From the NCBI GenBank assembly GCA_023426435.1, contig JAFAAS010000060.1, forward strand, positions 1 through 26,465: a DNA stretch of 26,465 nt, written 5' to 3'. Position 1 is the first letter of the stretch, and every line of letters begins with the position of its first letter. A model generated the notes under the pieces. It saw only the letters and a list, made by a program, of their open reading frames with translations, was not told where the DNA came from and made no database searches. The position numbers and the translations under genes are program-made. Positions 1 to 6,462 of the stretch are shown here, one piece after another. Origin of the DNA: Verrucomicrobiota bacterium (GTDB lineage: Bacteria > Verrucomicrobiota > Verrucomicrobiia > Opitutales > Opitutaceae).

Positions 1-1074
1 GAAAGGATCGACGTGCGCGTGGCTGCGACCGGCGGCGTGGAGACGAGCGTGCGGGCGCAGCGGCAAGGTGCGGGGGGGGCGAGTCGGGTGGAGCCGGGAG
101 CGTTTGCGTTGGAGGAATATGAACTGCGGCTGCCGGTGGAGGGAACCGGGATGGCGGTTCTGGTGATGCGGGGAGGACGAACGGCGATGGAGATAGCGCC
201 CCCGCGCGAGGCGAGGGAGCGTGTGGCGGAAGGCTCAACGCGACCGGAAGAGACGGGGCATGTTGCGCGACAAGAGAAGGCGGCGGATGAACCGGCGACG
301 CGGCGTCCGCCGACGAATCTTGGACGGGCGCCCGCGGCGGCTGCGATTCAGCGGACCTTTGCGGACCGATTGGCGCCGCATGAGCCGATTTATTTTGTCT
401 ATGGTCCGGATGCGCCGGCGGCGAAATTTCAGGTGAGTTTCAAATACAAGCTGCTGGATTTCCGCGACGTGGCGCCGCAGCGGCTGATGAGGACGCTGCA
501 TGTGGGTTATACGCAGCGTTCGCTTTGGAATATCGAAGGAGAGTCGAGCCCGTTTTACGACACGAGCTACATGCCGGAGCTCATGTATGAGGCGCTCACG
601 CCGCGTCCGGAGGACAGCGATCGATGGTTTACGTGGCTGGGCGTGCAAGCGGCGTTCAAGCATGAGTCGAACGGACGCGACGGGCCGGTGTCGCGGAGCT
701 TGAACATGCTGTATGCGCGCCCGGTGTTTGCGTTCGGAGATCTCGAAAGCTGGCATCTGCTGGTGATGCCGGAAGTATTCGGTTACGTCGGCACGCTGGA
801 GGACAATCCGGACATCGAGGAGTATCGGGGGTTTGGAAAGCTGAGCCTCGTGCTGGGGCGGAACGACGGGCCGTCGTTGATGGCGACGCTGTGGGCGGGA
901 AGCGACTTTCAGCATCCGACGGTGCAGCTCGACTTGAATCTGCCGATCCGGACGCGGCTGTTGAATTTCGAGACGTATTTGATTATTCAATACTTCAACG
1001 GTTTCGGCGAGAGCCTGCTTTCCTACGATCAGGAGGCGGAAAGCGTGCGGGCGGGGATTTCGCTCGTGCGATAG
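1..1074 (+). CDS. pldA: Outer membrane phospholipase A (OMPLA family), 5'-truncated by the window edge
   Basis: Outer-membrane beta-barrel enzyme that hydrolyses acyl ester bonds of phospholipids, normally active as a calcium-dependent dimer when the outer membrane is disturbed. The frame is open to base 1, so the true start lies upstream; the GTG at 13 is only the first possible start inside the window. The barrel begins near 385 with YFVYGPDAPAAKFQVSFKY. The family signatures GYTQRSLW and SSPFYDTSY follow, then HESNGRDGPVSRSLN. His (661-663), Ser (667-669) and Asn (703-705) have the same spacing as the E. coli triad H142/S144/N156. DNPDIEEYRGFGK and YFNGFGESLLSYD near the C-terminus are also typical. 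The roughly 125 residues before the barrel are not part of E. coli OMPLA; they are Ala/Arg/Glu-rich and of unknown role. An exosortase gene follows 87 bp downstream on the same strand. Confidence 0.9.
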   Translation, partial: ERIDVRVAATGGVETSVRAQRQGAGGASRVEPGAFALEEYELRLPVEGTGMAVLVMRGGRTAMEIAPPREARERVAEGSTRPEETGHVARQEKAADEPATRRPPTNLGRAPAAAAIQRTFADRLAPHEPIYFVYGPDAPAAKFQVSFKYKLLDFRDVAPQRLMRTLHVGYTQRSLWNIEGESSPFYDTSYMPELMYEALTPRPEDSDRWFTWLGVQAAFKHESNGRDGPVSRSLNMLYARPVFAFGDLESWHLLVMPEVFGYVGTLEDNPDIEEYRGFGKLSLVLGRNDGPSLMATLWAGSDFQHPTVQLDLNLPIRTRLLNFETYLIIQYFNGFGESLLSYDQEAESVRAGISLVR

Positions 1075-1161
1075 TCGGCGGTAAAAGGCGATCCGGGTGG
1101 GGCGGGGGTGGAACGCGAGGATTGACGCGGATTCGGACAGCCGGTCGCGTGGGGGCGCGCG

Positions 1162-2730
1162 ATGACGACGATGGCGACGAGTCCAGTGGAAGCAGCGGAA
1201 CGGCGTGAGCCGGGGTTGCGTCGGCGCGGGTGGCTGGTGGCGATGGCGTTGCTTTGGCTGCCATTTTTGTGGCGGTTGACGCCGGCGTGGTCGGCGAGCG
1301 TGGAGCAGTCGTATGGCTGGGCGGTGCCGCTGCTGGTGTGGTATCTGGCGGGCGAACGGGCTCGATGGGCGCCGGCGAGGGAGACATTGGGCGCGGGTGG
1401 GCGGGTGGTGGCGTGGGGGGTGTTGATGGCGGGGCTGGCGGCGTTGCCGTTGTTGCTGACGATCCTCGAGGCGAATGGGCTTTGGCCGCTGGCGCAGTGG
1501 GTGACGTTTGGCGTGGTGGCGGCGGTGACGCTGGCTTTGCTCGCGCTGGACGGCGGGCGGCGGCGCGCGGTGCATTTCCTGTTTCCGGTGCTGTTTGTGG
1601 CGACGGCGTTGACGTGGCCGGCGGCGGTGACGACGCGGCTGGTTGCGGGATTGGTGGCTATGAATGCGCAGCTGGCGGCGAACGTGGTGTCGATGCTGGG
1701 GCATCCGGCGGTGGTGAGTGGCAGCGTGATCGAAGTGGCGACGGGGTATGTGGGAATCGACGAAGCGTGCAGCGGGTTGAGATCGTTGCAGGCGGTGTGG
1801 ATGGCAGGGTGGTTTTTCGGCGAGTTGTTCGTGCTCAGCTGGCCGCGTCGGTGCGGTTTGGCGGCGACCGCGTTGCTGGTGGCGGTGGCGGGGAATTTGG
1901 TTCGCACGGTGGCGTTGACGTGGGTGGCGGCGGTGGATTCGCCGGCGGCGAGTGCGCGCTGGCATGATCGCGCGGGAAGTTTGGAGATGGTTGGGACGCT
2001 GTTGGCGGTGGCGGTGCTTGCGTGGCTGTGGGGCGGGAGAAAAGCGAAGATGCCGAAGACGACCCGCGCGAGCGAGGGTGACGGAGTGGCGGCGGGGACG
2101 AATGCGTGGTGGATCGCGGCGGTGGCGGGAACGATCGCGGCGCTCACGCCGCTGGCGTGGTATGGGTGGCACGAGGCGGAGGCGCAGACGCGCACGAAAT
2201 GGCGCTTGGTTCAACCGGCGGGCGACTGGGAGGTTTATGAGTTTCCGGACAGGGCGAAGGAGTTGCTGCGGCCGAGCATGACGGCGGGGTTGATGCGGGA
2301 GGAAGGAGGCGCGCGGGATCGATCGTATGCGTTGCTGGTGACGTGGGACGGGGACAGTGCGACGGCGTTGAGTGCGGAAGTGCACGATCCGTCGATTTGT
2401 TTGCCGGCAGCGGGGCTGGGAGATCCGAAACGGCAGGAACCCTTGACGATGGAGATCGATGGGGCGCGGATGACCTTCGAGGTGGGCCGGGTGGACGCGC
2501 GCGGGCGGAGCTGGCATGTTTTTTATTGTCATTGGGACGCATGGCTGGGGCGGCCGCGGGAGATGCGTTCGGATGTGTCGAATATGCCGCGCTGGCGGCT
2601 CGAACGGGTGCGTGAAGGACGACGCCGCGGGGATGCGGCGTATCTGGCGTTGGTGACGCCGGAGTCGGAGGGGGAGGAGGCGCGGGCGTGGGTGCGCGAC
2701 TGGGCGCCGCGGTTGTTTGAGCGCCGGTAG
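1162..2730 (+). CDS. Exosortase with fused C-terminal EpsI-like domain
   Basis: Multi-spanning inner-membrane transpeptidase-like protein predicted to cut PEP-CTERM signals from exported proteins and pass them on to the cell surface. About eight hydrophobic segments fill residues 20-290. The exosortase catalytic trio is present: Cys203 in DEACSGLRS, Arg248 in GNLVRTVALTW and His268 in RWHDRAGS. After a further membrane segment (about residues 315-335, WWIAAVAGTIAALTPLAWYG), the last 190 residues resemble the EpsI/DUF3485 domain, with HDPSICLPAAG (His408, Cys413) and a later WHVFYCHWDAW. In many bacteria EpsI is a separate gene, so this is a fusion form, and at 522 residues it is longer than a bare exosortase. 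The start is the first ATG in frame after pldA. The product of the gene at 4702 carries a PEP-CTERM tail and is a plausible substrate. I cannot assign an Xrt subtype. Confidence 0.93.
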   Translation: MTTMATSPVEAAERREPGLRRRGWLVAMALLWLPFLWRLTPAWSASVEQSYGWAVPLLVWYLAGERARWAPARETLGAGGRVVAWGVLMAGLAALPLLLTILEANGLWPLAQWVTFGVVAAVTLALLALDGGRRRAVHFLFPVLFVATALTWPAAVTTRLVAGLVAMNAQLAANVVSMLGHPAVVSGSVIEVATGYVGIDEACSGLRSLQAVWMAGWFFGELFVLSWPRRCGLAATALLVAVAGNLVRTVALTWVAAVDSPAASARWHDRAGSLEMVGTLLAVAVLAWLWGGRKAKMPKTTRASEGDGVAAGTNAWWIAAVAGTIAALTPLAWYGWHEAEAQTRTKWRLVQPAGDWEVYEFPDRAKELLRPSMTAGLMREEGGARDRSYALLVTWDGDSATALSAEVHDPSICLPAAGLGDPKRQEPLTMEIDGARMTFEVGRVDARGRSWHVFYCHWDAWLGRPREMRSDVSNMPRWRLERVREGRRRGDAAYLALVTPESEGEEARAWVRDWAPRLFERR

Positions 2731-2811
2731 CACTTCGGACTTGTGCCGACGCGGGAGCGGATTGGTTGTGATTCGGATTCCGTTCGTCGAGAGCTTCCAA
2801 CTTCAAACTCA

Positions 2812-4539
2812 ATGCGAGAACGCCTGTTAAACTTCTGGAATGAACTGAGTGAGCATCAGCGAGACCTGTGCAAAGTTGCGGGGGGGCTGGTGCTGGCGGG
2901 AGCGCTCGGGTGGGCGGGGTGGGTTTATGGCCGGCCGGTGTGGCAGAAGTGGCAACGGACGCAGGCCTTGGAGCAGGCGAAGGATTTTGCGGCCCACAAT
3001 GATTACCGGAATGCGGCGCTGGCGTTGCGGCGGGTGTTTGAGATGGGGCCGAACGATCCGGCGACGTGGCGGGAAGCGACGAATGTGCTGGCGCAGATCG
3101 GCGCGCCGGAAGTGCTGTTGGCGCGGCAAAGGCTCGCGCAGCTGAGTCCGGAGGATACGGCGGTGAAGCTGGCGCTGATCGGCGACGCGTTGAGGTTGGA
3201 CCGGCTGGATGTGGCGATGGCGACGCTGGAGAAAGTCGATGAGGCAGCGCGCGACGATGCGGCGTATTTCCGGATGGCGGCGTCGCTGGCGATGGCGATG
3301 CGGCGCGGAGATGAAGCGGAGGCGAACCTCGCGCAGTTGGTGGAGATCGCTCCGTCGAATCCGCTGGCGCAGTTCGAGTATGCGGCGGTGCGGGTGTGGA
3401 GCGTGGACGAGGGGAAACGCGACGCGGCGCGGGAGGAGTTGCGGCGGCTGACGGCGGAGCCGGCGGTGCGCGTGCGAGCGGCGCTGGAGCTGTTGAAAGA
3501 TGCTGCGCGCCAGCATGACGAACGATGGGCGATTGAAACGATGACGTTTTTGCTGGAGCGATTCGCGCCGGGCGCGGTGGCGGATTTCTCGAGTCCGGGA
3601 TTGCCGGGCTGGCAGCAGTTGGTGGAGGCGTTGAAAGCGGCGGCGGAAACGGATGCGGACGATGCGGCGATGCTGGTGCGGTGGTTTGCGGACATCGGGC
3701 AGGCGCGGGAAGCGTTGGTGTGGGTCGATACGCTGGCGGATGAGATCGGCTATGCTGCGCCGGTGGCGGAAGCGGCGGCGGAGCTGGCGGCGCGGGTGGG
3801 CGATCTCGATCGGCTGGAGGAGCGGCTGCGTCAGGGAGCGTGGGGCGTGTGGTCACGGGATGCGATCACGCTGGCGATCGCGTCGCGTTTGCAGCGGATG
3901 CGTTACACGGATGCGAATGGCCGGGCGACGTGGCAGGACGCGTTGGATGCGTGCCGGGATTCGCTGACGGGGCTGCGGGCGCTCGTGCGATTGGCGTCGG
4001 CGTGGCAGGATAGCGAAGGGCTGGAGCGGGCGTTGCAAACGGTGGTGGAGCGACAGCCGAAATCGTTGTGGGCGTATGTGGCGCTGAGAGGGGTGTATGC
4101 GGCGCGGCTCGATCTGCAGAAATTGTGGCAACTGCATGAGCGTTGGGTGCGGCAGGAGCCGGAGAATGCGGAACTGGCGGCGGCACGGGTGAACTTGAGT
4201 TGTATCGTCAATCGCGCGACGCCGGAGATCGTGAAGGAAGCGGAGCGGTTGCATGCTGAGAATCCTGACATGAACGAGGCGAAGGTGGCGCTGGCGGCGG
4301 TGCGATGGCGGCAGGGTCAGGCGGAGGAAGCGATTACGCTGCTGAATGCGCTTCCGGAAGACGCGCGCGGGCAAGCGTCGGCGATTTTCTGGCGGGCGCT
4401 GGCCTTGGCGGATCGAGGCGATGAAGCGGCACAGGCGGCGATCGACGAGGCGGCGAAGACCCGGCGCGGCCAAGAAGAGAGTGAATTGCTCAGGGCGGCG
4501 GAGTCGAAAGTGCGGGCCGGCGCGGGGAAGCGCGGGTGA
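2812..4539 (+). CDS. Membrane-anchored TPR-repeat protein of the exosortase locus
   Basis: A 575-residue protein with one N-terminal membrane segment (about residues 20-40, CKVAGGLVLAGALGWAGWVYG) and an Ala/Arg/Glu-rich helical body that reads as degenerate TPR repeats. Examples are the repeat-like helices around NDYRNAALALRRVFEMGPNDP (residues about 63-83), RGDEAEANLAQLVEIAPSNP, and a C-terminal pair with QGQAEEAITLLNALPEDA. TPR bodies act as protein-protein scaffolds, here probably on the periplasmic side. It lies 81 bp after the exosortase and resembles in layout the TPR proteins found in PEP-CTERM/EPS clusters. The ATG at 2812 is chosen because it directly precedes the membrane anchor. 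An in-frame GTG at 2743 would add 23 polar residues. Neither start has a clear Shine-Dalgarno. The partner is unknown, and its link to sorting is inferred from position only. Confidence 0.8.
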   Translation: MRERLLNFWNELSEHQRDLCKVAGGLVLAGALGWAGWVYGRPVWQKWQRTQALEQAKDFAAHNDYRNAALALRRVFEMGPNDPATWREATNVLAQIGAPEVLLARQRLAQLSPEDTAVKLALIGDALRLDRLDVAMATLEKVDEAARDDAAYFRMAASLAMAMRRGDEAEANLAQLVEIAPSNPLAQFEYAAVRVWSVDEGKRDAAREELRRLTAEPAVRVRAALELLKDAARQHDERWAIETMTFLLERFAPGAVADFSSPGLPGWQQLVEALKAAAETDADDAAMLVRWFADIGQAREALVWVDTLADEIGYAAPVAEAAAELAARVGDLDRLEERLRQGAWGVWSRDAITLAIASRLQRMRYTDANGRATWQDALDACRDSLTGLRALVRLASAWQDSEGLERALQTVVERQPKSLWAYVALRGVYAARLDLQKLWQLHERWVRQEPENAELAAARVNLSCIVNRATPEIVKEAERLHAENPDMNEAKVALAAVRWRQGQAEEAITLLNALPEDARGQASAIFWRALALADRGDEAAQAAIDEAAKTRRGQEESELLRAAESKVRAGAGKRG

Positions 4540-4701
4540 GTTGCGATAGGTCGGTTCTGCCGATCAGCGCCGCTTCAATGCGGGCGTAGAGCGGGATTTA
4601 ACGTCTTTTTTCGCCTGTTCTGACTCGGATACTCAACTTCGTGCGTTAATTGTCGAACAGACCGTTGACGACATGCCGATTCGAACTTTTGTTAGCACGC
4701 C

Positions 4702-5754
4702 ATGAGGATTATACCCTATAGGCTCTGGGTATTCCTAGCTGGGGTCATTTTGGCTCCGGCTTCGGCTGTTTGGGCTCAGACGACAGCGCAAGCGGTCAAC
4801 ATCTTCGACAATTTGGTGCGCGACTACAACTTGGTCGCTTTCGGCAATGCGAGCTTCAGCGGGCATTCGATCGAAGGGAGTTTGGCGGTCCGGGGGAATC
4901 TTACGCTCAGCAGCACGCCGGTGGCTTCGCATCATGGAGCGGGAGCCGATCCGACGCTGTTCGTTTCGGGCAAGCTGACCCTGCAGAACGATTCGCATCT
5001 TCAGCGCGGTTACGCGTCGATCAATTCGGCGAAGAATTCCCACCTCAGCGTTTCGGGCAATCAGGTGACATCTTCCAGCGGCAAGCTGATCCTGAATGCG
5101 AATACGAGTAATCCGAAGACGAACCCGGGGCCGGCGAACTGGAATTGGGCGACGATTCAGTCGCAGGCGATTTCGCTTTCGCAGACGCTGAAGAACGCGG
5201 CGCAGACCGGGACGATTGCGGTGAATCAAGGAAACCAGACGCTGACGTTTACCTCGTCGTCGTCACAGCCGGGCGTGGTGGTCTTCCAGTTGGATGCTTC
5301 GAAGCTGGGGCAGAGCAGCTACGATGGGATCAACAACGTGAACAACGTGGCGTTCAATCTGGCGGCTAATCAGACGGCGGTCGTGAACGTCATCAATGCG
5401 AACGGGCAAACGCTCTTCAGCGGATATAATTTCAACGACAACGGGAACGTCGGCGGGCACTTGCTCTGGAATTTCAACGGGACTGGAAGTGTGACGATCG
5501 GGAGCAATGGCGATTTCTTCGGCAGCATCCTGGCGCCGGAGATGACGTTGAACAATCGGAACAACCGGCTCGACGGGCAGTTGATCGTGAAGGACATCAA
5601 CTACAGCGGTGCTCAATTGCACTTCGAAGAGTTTGCGCCCATTGGCGTGCTGGTTCCGGAGCCGGCGACGTATGCCTGGTGGACGGTGGCGCTGTGTGCG
5701 GCGGGGTGGTGGTGGCAGCGTCGGCGAATCCGCAGTTCGGATACGCAGGCTTGA
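4702..5754 (+). CDS. Choice-of-anchor A family protein with PEP-CTERM sorting signal
   Basis: Secreted surface protein of 350 residues. Residues 1-25 are a signal peptide ending SAVWA|Q. Residues about 30-310 match the choice-of-anchor A domain, starting NIFDNLVRDYNLVAFGNASF and continuing through GSLAVRGNL, GVVVFQLDASKL, LLWNFNGT and GSILAPEMTL. The end is a textbook PEP-CTERM tail: VPEPATYAWW (motif at residues 318-323), a hydrophobic stretch, and the basic WWWQRRRIR. It should be processed by an exosortase, most simply the one encoded at 1162. The domain is rich in Asn and Ser, and codon use is visibly less G-ending than in its neighbours. Its start has no Shine-Dalgarno. A 162-bp gap separates it from the TPR gene and a strong terminator follows its stop. 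The ligand or adhesive role of this domain family is not known to me. Confidence 0.93.
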   Translation: MRIIPYRLWVFLAGVILAPASAVWAQTTAQAVNIFDNLVRDYNLVAFGNASFSGHSIEGSLAVRGNLTLSSTPVASHHGAGADPTLFVSGKLTLQNDSHLQRGYASINSAKNSHLSVSGNQVTSSSGKLILNANTSNPKTNPGPANWNWATIQSQAISLSQTLKNAAQTGTIAVNQGNQTLTFTSSSSQPGVVVFQLDASKLGQSSYDGINNVNNVAFNLAANQTAVVNVINANGQTLFSGYNFNDNGNVGGHLLWNFNGTGSVTIGSNGDFFGSILAPEMTLNNRNNRLDGQLIVKDINYSGAQLHFEEFAPIGVLVPEPATYAWWTVALCAAGWWWQRRRIRSSDTQA

Positions 5755-5778
5755 GGCGGGGGCGCCGCGCTTTTTTTT
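5755..5778 (+). terminator. Rho-independent terminator after the PEP-CTERM gene
   Basis: Immediately after the TGA stop, GGCGGGGGCGCC (5755-5766) can form a GC hairpin (an alternative pairing is GCGG with CCGC), followed by GCGC and then eight T residues (5771-5778). Position and structure fit an intrinsic terminator of the envelope gene group. Confidence 0.6.
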
Positions 5779-5975
5779 GGGGCGGAAGTATTCGAGCGTT
5801 CTCAGAAAAACGATAGCCCCTCAGGTGAACCACAGAGGCACAGAGGCACGGAGAGATCCCGTGGCCTTCCTCTGTGTGCTCGGTGCCTTCGTGGTTCGAA
5901 TCGGGTTTTCCGATTCGGCCAACGGTTATGACATAATTTAATATGCTATAGCGGCGCGGACGGGGCGGAAGTATT
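5779..5975. repeat. 14-bp direct repeats flanking repeat copy A
   Basis: GGGGCGGAAGTATT occurs at 5779-5792 and again at 5962-5975, bracketing the repeat element; the left copy touches the element and the right copy lies 13 bp beyond its end. It is an exact 14-of-14 match. It could be a remnant of an insertion duplication plus later change, or a separate short repeat. Confidence 0.7.
5792..5948 (+). repeat. MITE-like palindromic repeat, copy A
   Basis: A 157-bp element nearly identical to 9787-9934: nine substitutions, one 8-bp and one 1-bp indel by my hand alignment. The ends are imperfect inverted repeats of about 28 bp sharing ATAGCC-like inner ends. The centre holds a long imperfect palindrome running from GAACCACAGAGGCACAGAG to CTCGGTGCCTTCGTGGTTC. 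A perfect 8-bp hairpin, CGAATCGG-GTTTT-CCGATTCG (5897-5917), follows it. It has no coding capacity of its own. Similar ACCACAGAGGCAC sequences are common intergenic repeats in several phyla. Confidence 0.85.
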
Positions 5976-6012
5976 TACAGCCGCGCGAACGTCGAACGGC
6001 TCGAGCCTGTGT

Positions 6013-6031
6013 CGCCGCGGTTGGCGCGGCG
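6013..6031. other. Perfect GC stem-loop
   Basis: CGCCGCG-GTTGG-CGCGGCG forms a perfect 7-bp stem with a 5-base loop. There is no T-tract on either side, so it is not a standard terminator; it may be an RNA structural element or chance in GC-rich DNA. Confidence 0.45.
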
Positions 6032-6119
6032 GGATTCCTGAGTGCTACGCGAGGGCCTGAGGCGGCGTTGGGGTGGGGCACCGATGGCGAGGGGGCTGGA
6101 AGCGACTTACGGTGCGCTC

Positions 6120-6260
6120 ATGGGCATCGAAACCATTTTGATTGTGCTGGGGGTGGCGGTGGTGATCGCGGTGGCGGTCGGTGCGAGCCGGGCGAAGCGG
6201 AAGTCGGCGGGGACGCAGGCCCCGAAGCCGCAGAATCGTTCGGACGTCGGGCCGGGTTGA
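6120..6260 (+). CDS. Possible small single-pass membrane protein (46 aa)
   Basis: From the ATG at 6120 the frame encodes MGIETILIVLGVAVVIAVAV (residues 1-20), then GASRAKRK and a polar Pro/Gln/Asn tail. This is the layout of a small N-out, C-in membrane protein with a positive-inside signal. An earlier ATG at 6042 would add 26 Arg-rich residues without a plausible role. No Shine-Dalgarno is evident and the opposite strand is also open here. I recognise no family. Call it tentative. Confidence 0.4.
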   Translation: MGIETILIVLGVAVVIAVAVGASRAKRKSAGTQAPKPQNRSDVGPG

Positions 6261-6274
6261 GGGAAGGCGGGCCG

Positions 6275-6297
6275 TTCGCCGGAGGTATTTTGGCGAA
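6275..6297. other. Inverted repeat after the small ORF
   Basis: TTCGCC (6275-6280) and GGCGAA (6292-6297) form a perfect 6-bp inverted repeat around an 11-base spacer, 14 bp after the small ORF. There is no T-tract. Possible weak attenuator or operator. Confidence 0.3.
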
Positions 6298-6315
6298 AGC
6301 GTGACTTCATCCGCG

Positions 6316-6329
6316 TCGGCCGTGGCCGA
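6316..6329. promoter_or_regulatory. Short dyad in the leader of the sensor kinase gene
   Basis: TCGGCC-GT-GGCCGA is a perfect 6+2+6 palindrome about 130 bp upstream of the chosen kinase start. It could be an operator, but short GC palindromes arise by chance at this base composition. Confidence 0.25.
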
Positions 6330-6445
6330 TTAGAGGGGATGATTCACGCGGATGCGGACTGTTGCCGACGCACTCAGGGTCAAACGAGGCCTCAGCGATC
6401 AACGAACGCGAACGCTGTGGCGGGGCACGGCGGCGTCGCGCTGGA

Positions 6446-6451
6446 AAGGAG
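6446..6451 (+). promoter_or_regulatory. Shine-Dalgarno deciding the kinase start
   Basis: AAGGAG ends 11 bases before the ATG at 6463, supporting that start over the in-frame ATG at 6352, which lies 111 bp upstream and would put a 37-residue Arg-rich stretch before the signal peptide. Confidence 0.6.
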
Positions 6452-6462
6452 TTAGCGGACCG

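Larger units (their letters stand above)
5755..6119. other. Gene-free gap of 365 bp
   Basis: Holds the terminator, one copy of the repeat element (5792-5948), the 14-bp direct repeats around it and a GC hairpin (6013-6031). I see no convincing coding sequence: the short frames across it merely read through the repeat, giving phrases such as VNHRGTEARR that occur in many spurious annotations. Confidence 0.7.

Noticed and set aside
235..2733. Long open frame of 832 codons on the minus strand opposite pldA and the exosortase
   Set aside because: Arg/Pro/His-rich composition without motifs; the plus strand has clear family signatures throughout. It is a by-product of high GC.
2743..2811. GTG at 2743 as start of the TPR protein
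   Set aside because: It adds 23 polar residues ahead of the membrane anchor; no Shine-Dalgarno supports it. It cannot be fully excluded.
4665..4693. TTGACG followed at 17 bp by TTTGTT as a promoter for the PEP-CTERM gene
   Set aside because: The -10 matches poorly and the start codon would be only about 9 bases downstream.
5609..5941. Open frame of 110 codons overlapping the PEP-CTERM gene end and repeat copy A
   Set aside because: It reads through the terminator and repeat; the VNHRGTEARR text is a known false-annotation signature of such repeats.
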